Both the position numbers and the translations under genes were made by a program. Shown here piece after piece: positions 54,701 to 64,000 of a DNA stretch of 64,000 nucleotides. The DNA comes from Gymnorhina tibicen (lineage: Eukaryota; Chordata; Aves; Passeriformes; Artamidae): contig VXAZ01009309.1 in assembly GCA_013399875.1 (NCBI GenBank), positions 1,057,224-1,121,223 of the forward strand, in the 5' to 3' direction. The notes under the pieces were generated by a model. The model was not told where the DNA came from, searched no databases, and saw nothing but the letters and a program-made list of their open reading frames with translations. Every line of letters begins with the position of its first letter. Position 1 is the first letter of the stretch.

Positions 54701-55779
54701 ATCAAGGGGATTCAATTATTATTAAATGACTTAATATGACAAATTGCTACATTAGGAGAGGGGGCTTTGCTCCACACCATGGTACTTTCCCAGCAGTGCA
54801 TTCACTGTGTACAGAAAACTCCCCCCTTAGCAGAGCCGGGGCTGGGCACTGGCAGAGCTCTCCCAAGGACCACTCCTGGCGCGGGGACCCTGGATCACCT
54901 CTGGACTGCACGGTGGGAACCACAAATGACCACCCCCAGCCCCTCCCCATGCTCACACCACACCACAGTTACAACCCCCTTCTTTCTGACAGCTTTCCAG
55001 GATGCTTTTGGTTTATTCCTTAAAATAACACAGGGGCAAAACTGAATTGCTCTGATCAACAGACAAACAGGCTGGAAAGGCACGCAGCCAGAATTCACAA
55101 AATCCAAGTTTCACAATTATACAGACTGTGGGTCCATCCTGGTTTCAGCTGCCTTCTGCAGAAAGGCAGGAACAGAGAGGAGCTGCTACAGAGAAACTTT
55201 ATTGCAGTATGGACAAAATACATGGCAGGATGGATTCCAGAGACTCACTGGCAGCCTACAGTTCCATGTAGAATGAGGTTTTTCTTTTATTTGGAAATTA
55301 CTTCTCCAGCACTTATGAAACTACTAAAGGAGATAAAATACATTTATTCACTTACACAGTCATCTATTTTACTTTGGCCTTTTCTTCAAAGAATCAAAGA
55401 CAAGAGAAAGCCAACACAGTATGTTTTCATAAGATGATTTAAAAACACTTGCTTTAAGCAAAATTCAAACTATTTTCTTTTTCTCTTATTATAATCAAAA
55501 ACCTGAGTTCAGGAAACTCTGTCTGGCCGGCAGAATCCCAAACTGGATATTCCCTAAAACTGCTATAACTGCACTAAAAACAAAAGGAGGGGGCAAAGGC
55601 AGCTCAATGATAAGAAATCAAGAGACCTTTACAGAATGAAGGTAAGGAAAGACAGAGGGAGACAGATCAGAGACACCTGCCCTTACCTGAGGATCATGCT
55701 GGAATTCCTGCCCTGGCAGCTTGCACAGAGGGTTGTTCTGGTCCCCTAGATGATGAGGATGGTTGTGCTGCCCTTCCAT
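27592..55779 (-). CDS. NEK6: NEK6, NIMA-related serine/threonine kinase 6 (nine coding exons)
   Basis: Minus-strand exons 55779-55687, 48369-48229, 47317-47255, 46134-46024, 42751-42643, 41403-41296, 34409-34315, 30588-30475 and 27702-27592 join in frame to 314 codons plus stop (human: 313). NEK6 is a mitotic kinase activated by NEK9 that acts on spindle proteins such as the kinesin Eg5/KIF11. Motifs: glycine loop GRGQFSEV (53-60), ATP lysine K75, HRD (171-173), DLG (191-193), activation-loop S207 (equivalent of human S206), autoinhibitory Tyr109 (human Y108), and an SPE motif after the loop. The fast-evolving N-terminus [12 protein letters not shown] and the C-terminus ending SST identify NEK6 rather than NEK7. 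The activation loop reads SSKTTAAHS, with Lys as in NEK7. Intron 7 has a GC-AG splice site. The upstream non-coding exon and promoter are not located. Confidence 0.97.
27703..30474 (-). other. NEK6: NEK6 intron 8
   Basis: A 2,772-bp intron. GC-rich stretches with few stop codons lie near 27960-28200, 28600-28900 and 29480-29560. No repeat or other gene is recognised. Confidence 0.88.
30475..30588 (-). CDS. NEK6: NEK6 coding exon 8
   Basis: Encodes [20 protein letters not shown] to AEHYSEK, 38 codons in phase 0. NLFSLCQK is the NEK6 form; NEK7 has NLYSLCKK. Confidence 0.97.
30589..34314 (-). other. NEK6: NEK6 intron 7 (GC-AG type)
   Basis: A 3,726-bp intron whose donor reads GAG|GCAAGT and acceptor CTCTCCAG. 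GC donors with strong flanking consensus belong to the minor spliceable class. An open 164-codon plus-strand frame at 32509-33003 shows no known domain. Confidence 0.85.
34315..34409 (-). CDS. NEK6: NEK6 coding exon 7
   Basis: Encodes the end of Val209, then [20 protein letters not shown] to GCLLYE. It contains the P+1 loop and SPE. The next base pair is the GC donor. Confidence 0.96.
36178..36293. repeat. Perfect 58-bp tandem duplication
   Basis: Two identical, directly adjacent 58-bp copies (36178-36235 and 36236-36293), each starting CCTGGAGCTCCAGGAGCC. The absence of any mismatch suggests a recent duplication or a two-copy minisatellite seed. Confidence 0.95.
36721..36960. promoter_or_regulatory. 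Candidate enhancer with kappaB-like core between inverted ATTA arms
   Basis: CATTACG (36791-36797) and its reverse complement CGTAATG (36809-36815) flank GGGAATCTCC (36799-36808), which fits the NF-kappaB consensus GGGRNYYYCC. Around it are TGTCATGATAAA, ATTAGTCAATTTGACA and CATTAATCAG, typical of homeodomain/MEIS/PBX-rich elements. Function is inferred. Confidence 0.4.
39340..39860. promoter_or_regulatory. Candidate regulatory block with POU octamer and RFX X-box
   Basis: A compact block in NEK6 intron 6 contains CTCTAATTACGG (near 39460), the perfect octamer ATTTGCAT (39607-39614) and the X-box GTTGCCGGGGCAAC (39669-39682). The latter has both RFX half-sites with correct spacing. CpG-rich DNA surrounds the X-box. 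Enhancer or internal promoter activity is inferred. Confidence 0.45.
41296..41403 (-). CDS. NEK6: NEK6 coding exon 6
   Basis: Encodes [20 protein letters not shown] to TTAAHSL plus one base of Val: the catalytic loop, DLG motif and activation loop with Ser207. Acceptor is CTTGCAG, donor GTAAGC. Confidence 0.97.
41404..42642 (-). other. NEK6: NEK6 intron 5
   Basis: A 1,239-bp intron. AT-rich with no recognised element. Confidence 0.9.
42643..42751 (-). CDS. NEK6: NEK6 coding exon 5
   Basis: Encodes [20 protein letters not shown] to SRRVMHR plus one base of the catalytic-loop Asp. Acceptor is CCCACAG, donor GTAACA. Confidence 0.96.
42752..46023 (-). other. NEK6: NEK6 intron 4
   Basis: A 3,272-bp intron. 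Close to exon 5, at 42925-43040, is an AT-rich run with several TAAT cores. A run of 22 A lies at 44466-44487. The rest shows nothing identifiable. Confidence 0.88.
46024..46134 (-). CDS. NEK6: NEK6 coding exon 4
   Basis: Encodes [20 protein letters not shown] to LSQMIK, 37 codons in phase 0. It contains Tyr109, the inward-facing tyrosine of the autoinhibited NEK6/7 state. Confidence 0.97.
46135..47254 (-). other. NEK6: NEK6 intron 3
   Basis: A 1,120-bp intron. It holds an (AC)7 run (47097-47110) and A-rich DNA just downstream of the exon 3 donor (47206-47235). Nothing else seen. Confidence 0.9.
47097..47110. repeat. (AC)7 microsatellite
   Basis: Seven AC dinucleotides in NEK6 intron 3. Confidence 0.9.
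47255..47317 (-). CDS. NEK6: NEK6 coding exon 3
   Basis: A 63-bp phase-0 exon encoding [12 protein letters not shown] to EIDLLK, the alphaC-helix region. Human NEK6 reads EIGLLK; the Asp here matches NEK7. Confidence 0.96.
47318..48228 (-). other. NEK6: NEK6 intron 2
   Basis: A 911-bp intron that grows GC-rich toward the exon 2 donor. No element recognised. Confidence 0.9.
48229..48369 (-). CDS. NEK6: NEK6 coding exon 2
   Basis: Encodes [20 protein letters not shown] to VALKKVQ, 47 codons: the start of the N-lobe, the glycine loop GRGQFSEV and the ATP-binding lysine. The acceptor is taken at TTTGACAG|AG; use of the next AG two bases on would break the frame. Confidence 0.95.
48370..55686 (-). 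other. NEK6: NEK6 intron 1 (first intron after the start codon)
   Basis: A 7,317-bp intron. It is mostly AT-rich, with a GC-rich start (48380-48700) and a dense homeodomain-site cluster at 54500-54750. No repeat family or other gene is recognised. Confidence 0.87.
54500..54750. promoter_or_regulatory. Homeodomain-site cluster
   Basis: At least fifteen TAAT/ATTA cores lie in 250 bp, many as extended sites such as CTAATTAC, ATAATTAC, GTAATTAACC and GATTAATC, spaced through otherwise mixed sequence. This density resembles long-range enhancers of LIM-homeobox neighbourhoods (LHX2 is the neighbour of NEK6 in human). Conservation must be tested. Confidence 0.4.
55687..55779 (-). CDS. NEK6: NEK6 coding exon 1 (start codon exon)
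   Basis: Encodes residues 1-31, [12 protein letters not shown] to FQHDPQ, ending at the donor GTAAGG. The length and the terminal DPQ match the human exon, which ends PDPQ. The exon continues 5' as untranslated sequence to an acceptor at 55808 or 55811 (CCTCCAGCAG), with the pyrimidine tract directly upstream. Confidence 0.92.
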
Positions 55780-55880
55780 GGTATCATACCAAACTCTGGC
55801 TCTCGGCTCTGCTGGAGGCAAAAGAAAGGGAGAGGTCGGTCTCTCAGTGCCCGGCTGCGCAGGAAGAGCGGAGCTCCGGC

Positions 55881-56304
55881 CTGTGCCCACAAGTGGCCGT
55901 GGCAGGCAGAGTCCTGCCCTTGCCCGGGCTGTGCCCACAAGTGGCCGTGGCAGGCAGAGTCCTGCCCTTCCCCGGGCTGTGCCCACAAGTGGCCGTGGCA
56001 GGCAGAGTCCTGCCCTTCCCCGGGCTGTGCCCACAAGTGGCCGTGGCAGGCAGCAGGAGGCTGAGTCCTGCCCTTGCCCGGGCTGTGCCCACAAGTGGCC
56101 GTGGCAGGCAGAGTCCTGCCCTTCCCCGGGCTGTGCCCACAAGTGGCCGTGGCAGGCAGCAGGAGGCTGAGTCCTGCCCTTCCCCGGGCTGTGCCCACAA
56201 GTGGCCGTGGCAGGCAGCAGGAGGCTGAGTCCTGCCCTTCCCCGGGCTGTGCCCACAAGTGGCCGTGGCAGGCAGCAGGAGGCTGAGTCCTGCCCTTCCC
56301 TGGC
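55881..56304. repeat. Minisatellite: eight units of 48 or 58 bp
   Basis: Eight head-to-tail units beginning CTGTGCCCACAAGTGGCC in the order 48, 48, 48, 58, 48, 58, 58, 58 bp. The long form adds CAGGAGGCTG after GGCAGG. Units are otherwise almost identical, with single-base variants at the TTGCCC/TTCCCC position. The array starts 70 bp upstream of the NEK6 start-codon exon on the transcribed strand. Near-identity between units implies recent expansion and probable length polymorphism. Confidence 0.97.
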
Positions 56305-59300
56305 CTGGCTCACACAGCTCAGACACAACCCCGGGCTCTGGCAGAGCGCAGCCGCTGCTGAAAGGGCCCAGCAACCGGCCAGAGGCACCCCCGGCCGGAG
56401 AGTACCCAGCAAAACCACCAGGATCACAACTACTGCTGGCATTGTTTCACAATAAATGAAAGAGCAGAAAATGGGTTTATTCGGTCAGTGCTTTGTTATC
56501 TACTGAAGACACTACTTTTGTCACCTGTAACAGTAGCTACTGTCACTTCCCCAAGGACTGATGGCCCCCAGTCACTCAGGGAACCTGCAGAAAGGTCAGC
56601 ACATCTCCATTTGTAAAACAAAAAGTCCCTCCAGATTGTTGCCGCTTTCTTTGGTCAAAGACAACAACAATTTACCCACAGTCTTTCTTCCCTACCCCCA
56701 AATTACAAGTTTTCATTGGCAAGACCCAGGAAGCAGGAGCTAGAAACTGTATTGGATTCAATGAGACCAAAGTGTTGTAGGAACAACAGAAAAACAAGGG
56801 GAAATTCCATGAATGAATTCCTTTGCTGCAGTTCCAGGCCAGCCCAACAGAGCAATCGGAAATGAAAGTCTGCTCCTCTTCAAAAATGGTACCAGAACAC
56901 GCAGGAGTTGTAAAGAGCTGCCCATCAGGCAGCTGAGACATTCCAGTGCTGGAGCAACACCGTGATCCCAGATTAACTAATTCTCCTCTGGCACAGGGCT
57001 GCACACACACTTCAGGAACACCGTGGCCAAAAGTGATGGGGCAGCTGTGGGCTTTGGGCTGAACAGCTCTCAGACACCTCCTCTGCCTGCAGAGGCAGAA
57101 GAGACTGAACATACCCACATTTTCCAGCCCTTCTAGGAAACAAAACCCATACCTGAACTATTTGTGTTCAAGCCCGACTCGCAGACAAACTCTGGTAATT
57201 CTATCAGCTGCTCAGGGAACCAGGAGCGGATCACAGCATTCCCTGCTCCGCGCCAGCTCTGGGGCCGAGCAAAGTCAGGCCCCAAAATACAGTCACAGCA
57301 TTTACAGAACACTCACAATAAATACACTCGTGTCCCTTCCCCACAAAGGGCCATACACAGGTTCTGGTTATCCATTACCCACGCCCTCTGTCATTCCGAG
57401 TCACACCGTTCCTGTCCTTGGCACCGACTGAAGCCTAATGGTGACAAGGGAAGATTTAGTGGCCAACACAAGCATTTGCAGAAACTTATTTCAAGAGTTT
57501 TGGCAAGTAATCGCTCAGTGAAAGAACACAACCTGACCTCATTAGTGTATTAATAGTGCATGCCTGGCACTTGGGCAATGACTAAGTCTTAATTTAAAAT
57601 ACAAAGGTATTTTAAATATTTGTGGGAGTGGGGGAGAAAATATGATGCAGAAGAATTTCTGCAGCAAGTAGTGCTCAATTCTTTTAACAGTTGTCTGTGA
57701 AATAAGCCTTTACCTCCGGCAGATCCTTCCCAATACCAGCTACCATAACACTGGGGGAAAGCAGAGAGAGGCTCTTCTTGTGGCTCAAGCAAATGAACTT
57801 TCACTCTAACATACAGCCACTAGACAAAAGAGCTGCAGTTCCTGCTACATTAAACGGGTGAACACATGGGTTGCTCTCAACAAAAACAGTTTTTCAAAGT
57901 CAGTACCATGAAACTCCAGTGGGAGAAGGAGAATCACTGTTAGTACAAAGAAGTTTGATTTTAAGGTTTTTTCAGTCTCAAGCATCTCTAGGTTTATTAG
58001 TAACCAGGTGAAAATACTTAGATAAAACTATGTCTCGTAATATCGGCATTAAAGTGCCCCATGAAATTCCTACCTTATGCTATACTGCTGGAACTATCTT
58101 AATTATTTTACTATTCAAGATTGGGAGAAAGGCTGTTTACTTGAAGAGAGAGCCACATGTTCTCTCTCTTCCAAGTCCACGTGCACAGAGCGAACCCTGG
58201 TTCCAGCACCGGGCTGCTCAGCCCTGAGCTCCACAGGAACCCAGATGTCCCACATTCCCAGCCCCAACACGGAGACACATCCAGGCAGAGCCACGTGAAG
58301 TGTCCGCAGTCTAACACTGATCAAACTGCGTATCCACTGCGTCCTGCCTTCGGAAGGACCGACGCTCAGAGAAAGGGAAGGGATTCACTGCTGAACATGG
58401 GACCCTGAGTGATCTGATCATACCCCACAGTCTGGGCATTCCCAACGGAACCGTCACTCTCCAGCTGCCGTAAGGAAACCCAAGGAGCATCAGGGGCAGG
58501 CAGTTCAGAGCCCAGGAGAGCCCACCTGCCACGAGCAGGGACCGGCCAGGGGCAGGATCCGCACTCGGGCACTGCTTGCTCGAAGAGCTGCAGCTGGAAG
58601 CAGAGTAAGGAGTAAGAACAAAATAGCAGCTTTGAAAAGAGATCCGGCAGAGCTCACATGACAGCGCCGAGCCGCTGACACCTCGGGACAGCGTGTCCTG
58701 CCCCGGGCTGTCAGCTCGGCTATTCCAGGCTCCTGGCACTGGGCAGGGAGAGTGAAGGGGAATCCCCAGGAAGGGCTTCACAGAGGATCTTCAAATAGCA
58801 GCCAGCAACACGAGGGCACTGCACTGCGTCAGAAAAGGTACAAGGTACGCTCTTAACACTGGCACATTTTTACTTGACATTGTCTTAGCTCTGCACTTTT
58901 CCTTCTCAAGTGACAGGCTTTTATTCCTGCTTCTGAATTTCCTACAAAGTTCTGCAGTATCACACGTTTTCACACTGAGTCTTGACTATGACTGTAAATC
59001 AAAACATCTTTAAATTGCATGAAGCATCGCATAGCTTTCCAGAAAGTGAATAAAAGAATAGGATGATCATTACCATCACGGGAAATATGACCACAACCCA
59101 CGTGGAATGAGCTGCTCCTTCTCCCAAACTACTGTCACCTTTCTGCTGTACAGTTATTACTCCATGCAGCAGCACTCACAAGTAACCTGGAGTTTTTCCA
59201 AATACAGGGGAAAAAAAATCCCCTCTTGTGCAGTCAGCTGCCCTGCCACATCCCCAGCTGCAATTCCTCTCTGGGAACCTGAGTGTCCTTACACCTCATC

Positions 59301-59350
59301 TCTGACACCTGATCAGTAGAGAGCAAAACACAAAACGCCATCGAACCCGT

Positions 59351-59368
59351 GGTACCTTGCAAGGTACC
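59351..59368. repeat. Perfect 18-bp palindrome
   Basis: GGTACCTTGCAAGGTACC reads identically on both strands. About 0.2 such perfect 18-mers are expected by chance in 64 kb. It may be a dimeric protein-binding site. Confidence 0.6.
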
Positions 59369-59768
59369 TGACAGGTGGGATTCTCAGGGCAGAACAGCCC
59401 AGGGCACTTGGTAGCAAAGGCCAGCATCATTAGTTACGAGACACTCATTAAGGAGCAGAACCTCATCAACATCCTGGCATTCAGTCCCAGCCGCCCTGGT
59501 GCCCCGGGTGCTCCTCGGTGAAGCAGCTGTGACCAGTCTGATCGGGTATCACCATGTGTCTCGGGATGCCTCCAATTCAACTGCAGGCCAAATTATTTGC
59601 TCCCAGATGTATAATCAACATGACAGGACCATGCACCTCTCGAGCAGGCAGCAAAGCAGCAGCTTGTGCGCAGTGTTACAACCGTTTTCTGTACCAGCAC
59701 TTTTCACCTTCCTGCAAGACGCGCCAGCTGCTCCGCGTGCCCAGCGCTCAGCCCTGCTGCTGCCCACC

Positions 59769-59784
59769 ACACACACACACACAC
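59769..59784. repeat. (AC)8 microsatellite
   Basis: Eight AC dinucleotides, interrupted by a T at 59786, upstream of NEK6. Confidence 0.9.
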
Positions 59785-60039
59785 ATACACGGATGTGTGG
59801 AACTGAGGGTTAAAGCAGGGATACGTAACATATACAAACCTGCTTTCCCACTCAGTTACTGTATGCCTCTCATACCCTCTCCCTACAAAGGGACTTGTGG
59901 GGGGAGCCAAGCAGCTCCGTTTGGGTACCTTGCGTAAAACAAACCAAAACAAAACGGCAAGGCTTACGTAGCTCCAGAAATCCACAAGCTGATTAAAACC
60001 AGTCAAGTACATGACTTAGCCTACTGCACAAATGTCCAC

Positions 60040-60190
60040 CTTTTACCACGCTCGGGAGCTGAACTGCAGCAGCGCGCACCCAGCGGGCTCCCGGCCGGCT
60101 GCGGTACCCGCGGGGATGCGCTGCCCTGGGAGCCAGGCTGCCGCTCCTCCCGGGCCCCTGCGCTGCTCGCTGCAGGCTCCCCGAAGACTG
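60040..60190 (-). promoter_or_regulatory. GC-rich patch, candidate NEK6 promoter or first exon
   Basis: About 150 bp with high GC and many CpGs stands out in AT-rich DNA about 4.3 kb upstream of the start-codon exon on the transcribed strand. A non-coding NEK6 first exon is expected upstream. No donor site could be chosen with confidence. Confidence 0.25.
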
Positions 60191-63100
60191 GGGCAATGCA
60201 AACTGTTTCACGGAATAAACACAACCACATCAGCACCACTTACTTCCTCTCTACTGCCCAATAATATTCTTCCTCTTCCTTGGTCATAAAATAAATCTGC
60301 CAGGATACTCTATGAGATTACCTATATATTTAAATGATGATCTGGGCTTATGATTACATTATCGCTGTGGTTCAGGGCACGTGCTCTGGGGAAGGCAGCC
60401 CAGTCCTAGGAGAGTATTATTTTCGAGTGACTTTTATTGTCCATTACCTTACATCATTTCTGTCACAGCTATGATGTCTGGTAGGAATAGTTCACAACAG
60501 AAATATCTTTGTCGTTAGTATTCTCATTGCAATTTAGTCAGATCAACCTTTAAATCTCATCCATCATACTGAAGAGCTTTGGCAAAGCAAGCACAGTAAT
60601 ATATGCTTCCATGCAAAACCTAATTATGGGCTAGGTTAAAAAGCCTACCCTGTTCCTTCTGCAGTGCAAGGTGACAGGAAATCCTGAGCATCCCTTGGTT
60701 TCTCACTCTCCCTTTTTGCTGGTGAAGTGCGTAACCCATTCATTACAGCAGACTGATTCTGTCTGGCACATGACAAACTTACTTGAACCTAACAATTAAA
60801 CTTCTGACAGCGTTTCCAAAAGCAGAGAGTATTTACTGTAAATGCCTGACAATTTTTTTCCTCTCTGCTCATCTCTCTCAACAGTCACCTTATGATGACT
60901 GGAAATTACCATACGCAAATAGCAGTCTAACATCCAAAAAACCCCTCATGTTAATGTGAAATACACACCTGCCAACAGTGAAAAAAATATGAATATGAAT
61001 GTTAAAGGAAACACGAGGAGCGGCACTGAAACGCTTGAGGAGAGAACACTGCAAGAGCACAGTTAGAGAATGTGATTCAGTAAAAAACTGCCCAGCAAGA
61101 GCTGCCTGTGGAGGGTGGTGGTCATGGCACGGCCGCCACTGCCCTGCAAGAGGGTCTGGGGCCTCTCTCACCAACAGCTCTGCCTGCACTGAAGGAATTC
61201 AAGCAGAAACTGTCAAACTGAGTCCAATAAATCACCAGGAAACAGTTACTGAATTTCAGGCTTAGCATCACGATGAAGCTATAGGTTCACACACACAAAC
61301 ATTACAGGGTGAGGCACCCGCAGTTTATAACCCCCTGAAAAGGATGACGGTCTTTGTAACAAACCGACCACTGAAGAGAAGAGTGGTGGTTTAGTCACAC
61401 CTCACATTTCAGAGGCTTGGAATTACCCTGAGAGCAGGTGCAGATGGGTTTCTGTTAAGACTTTGTGCAAACCAGATTTTCAACAGCCACTAAGGGATGG
61501 GCTTCTCAAAAACCCCAAATCCACTAACTGAGAATGTTTTAGTGAAATGGCTGAAGAGCCCTGGAGCTTTTTCATACCATGTCAACAACTGATACTCATT
61601 AAACAAATGCTGTGACAGACACCATAATTCACTGTTCCATACCTAGAAGCAAAATGACATTAAGTCAACTATTTAAAGCTATTCGGAGTCGTGTCTCTGT
61701 GGATGTCAATAAAACAAATGCTTCCTGCCAATAATTAACTGTATGAAACATCCCACTCTGTTTCAAACCACTACCTACACCCAGCTGAGGTCCATATTCC
61801 CATTCTAAGCAAGCAAGATTATAACTTCAACTACTCTGTCTTTTAATTTGGGGGAAAACCCAGTACAATGGCTGGAAAACAGCAAGGCCTGGCACAGTAC
61901 GCTCGGCTGGATCACCGTGTCTGAGGATGCCACTTGAGCTAATACAATACTTTCGAGAGAACGTTTCAAGTGCCCATCTCTCACTAGGTAGGCAGGTAGT
62001 TTACTTCTAATTTTAGTTTTAAGTCTTAAAAGTTTAAAGAGTTAGGGGTTTAGAAAAGTTTTAAAGCGTTAGAGGTTGGGTTTTGTTTGGGTTTTTTCTG
62101 TGTTGTAGTACCAGCTCCCTAGAACTTGGTCCTAAACCAAAAGGCATAATTGTCTAAGTCTTCTGGATATGTTTCAGATGCTCTGCAGATCCATCCATTC
62201 CAAGGGATGGTTTCACAGGGCTCCTATTAAACAGCTCCAGGATCAGTGCCAAGAATACTTGGTGATTTATATTTTAAGGTAAATGTTCCTTTTCACCAGC
62301 CTAACTGGACTACTCCTACCCCTTCTTTCACTGCACTGAATTTCCTAGTGCTACAACACATGTAAATATTTATGCGTGATGTTTGTGTAGGATATAAACA
62401 TCAGCTACATATTCACATCCAAAACTGAGGATGGATAGCAGTCAGCAGCATTTAAAGGGACAATACTTCCTTTGAAGAGAGGTGACACTGTGACCACGGT
62501 ACAGTAACAGCAGGTTGCATTCTTCCCCAACCAGTTTTCACTTAGGTGTGTTTCAGATAAAGTAAGAAGCCAACCTTAGTTTATATTCTCACAGTTGCAA
62601 TTTTGTGCTGTCCAGAAAATTCACTGTATTCATTTTTATCACCTTTGAACCATTAGAGCCAGATCTCTCAGGCCACCACCTCTTTTGACATGAAACACAT
62701 GTCAAAAATAAACACATACCAAATCTACCTGGAATTTTACTGTATTGCTTACCAAGCATGCAACAACATGCTCACCTTCTAATTTATAATGCAATAAAGC
62801 TTTCAAACACGAAGCCAAATTATTTAAGAACACTTCTGTTATCCTTCTTGGAATTCATTCATTTCTGATGAAGGGAAGATTAAATATAGGCTGGAAATGT
62901 ATTCATAACATAAGTGTTCACAGAAACTGCCAGACATTTTCACATCGTTAAACGCTAACTGAAATAAGTCCCATCCCATGGAGCCACGGAACACACACTG
63001 TCTGTACCAGCACTGACTCCTCCGTTCCAGGCTGGCTCCTGGCACAGGAGGGAACAATCTCACTGCACCCCCAGCCAGGTGACAATGACAGCTGAAATAC

Positions 63101-64000
63101 AGCTCCACTCTCCAGCAACATCTGAAGGACCCTTGTCAAAATGAAGAACCAAAACTCAAGGACTTGGGCAGATGGATTGTTCCGAGGCTATGGTGAAACC
63201 CCTCCATTTAAATCAACCCCTAAAATAAGTTTCTACCAGACACAACAAAGAATCCAAACTACTTCCACAGCTGGTTCCAATCAGACACCTTTAGTAACCA
63301 CCCATCCCACACAGGAGCACACGAACAGACCATCCTAAGCTAGTAAGACAAAACCAGAAGTAAGAGCCAAAGTACAAAAAAAAAAATTTGAATCAGCTCT
63401 GCTGCTACAGCCCCAAACCCTGAATGTGGGATCTGTTCAGCCCAGCCCATCCTCAGAAAGCTTAACAAACACACAACTTCAAATCTTAACAAAGTTTCCT
63501 GTAAATCTTTATGTACATACGTGATTGAAAACGCCACCACTCGGCACTTCTAAATATCTTTTAATTAGAACACTTCCAAGCACTCAAGAAGTATTAAGCA
63601 AACCTCACAAAAATACTTCTGAAATACTGCTGTAATTTCTGAAATGTTTAAGAAAGGTAGATCAAAGTACAAGAGCAAGCCCACGTAAAATGGGCTCAAG
63701 AGCCACAAAACCTGCTGTAACCAACTCTGCTCGTGCAGCTTCTCTCTACAGCCGTGCTGCTGGCTGTTAAAGACTCTGATATGTCTCAAATCCAGGGAAA
63801 AGGAATGGAGGAAAACACACATACATGTTCCCCCAACTTCAAAACATCAGAACAACAGCTTGAAGTATTTACATTTCCCATAATCAGAAGGAAAAGGAAA
63901 TGATGCTGAGAACTGTGCAGCCCAGCCAATCCAAAGATTCATGTGATTCAAATCCAAAAGCAACTTCAAAGACGCCTCATAAAACTCTACCCAAATTGTG

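Larger units (their letters stand above)
55812..64000 (-). other. NEK6: NEK6 5' region upstream of the start-codon exon
   Basis: About 8 kb with no recognised coding exon. It contains the minisatellite, GC-rich patches at 58480-58770 and 60040-60190 (the latter a candidate site for a non-coding first exon), an 18-bp palindrome (59351-59368), an (AC)8 run (59769-59784) and a TAAT-containing AT-rich block (about 60290-60640). The stretch from 61200 to 64000 is AT-rich and featureless to inspection. Whether 64000 lies inside NEK6 or beyond its promoter is unknown. Confidence 0.7.

Overview
The window is vertebrate nuclear DNA, most likely from a bird or another sauropsid. It carries spliced, intron-rich orthologues of vertebrate genes with canonical GT-AG junctions. 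It has compact introns, GC-rich CpG-dense islands, and almost no recognisable interspersed repeats: no Alu-like SINEs, no obvious CR1 or LTR bodies. Nothing prokaryotic is present. One N at 184 shows it comes from an assembly.

Layout. (1) 1-~4450, plus strand: a complete two-exon NET-family zinc-finger repressor gene, closest to ZNF503 (NOLZ1/NLZ2), with its GC-rich promoter and 3'UTR. (2) 5901-~25205, plus strand: the last six coding exons of PSMB7, the beta-2 (trypsin-like) subunit of the 20S proteasome. The first two coding exons (residues 1-52 in the human protein, including the catalytic Thr) are not found between the zinc-finger gene and exon 3. (3) ~25700-55811, minus strand: all nine coding exons of the mitotic kinase NEK6, 314 codons, with a long 3'UTR converging tail-to-tail on PSMB7. 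(4) 55812-64000: sequence 5' of the NEK6 start codon, with a 48/58-bp minisatellite and no other recognised gene.

The NEK6/PSMB7 convergent pair matches the human 9q33.3 arrangement (LHX2-NEK6-PSMB7-ADGRD2-NR5A1). The ZNF503-like gene does not belong there in human, where ZNF503 is on chromosome 10. It may be an extra NET paralogue, possibly nested in PSMB7 intron 2, or the product of an assembly misjoin. This is the main point to resolve.

The three genes are unrelated in function: a developmental co-repressor, a proteasome peptidase and a mitotic NIMA-family kinase. The introns and flanks hold several compact blocks that look like developmental regulatory elements. These include an intronic CpG island with a fused E-box/CRE, paired palindromes, an NF-kappaB-type site between inverted ATTA arms, an RFX X-box beside a POU octamer, and a homeodomain-site cluster. 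These regulatory calls are inference from sequence pattern only.
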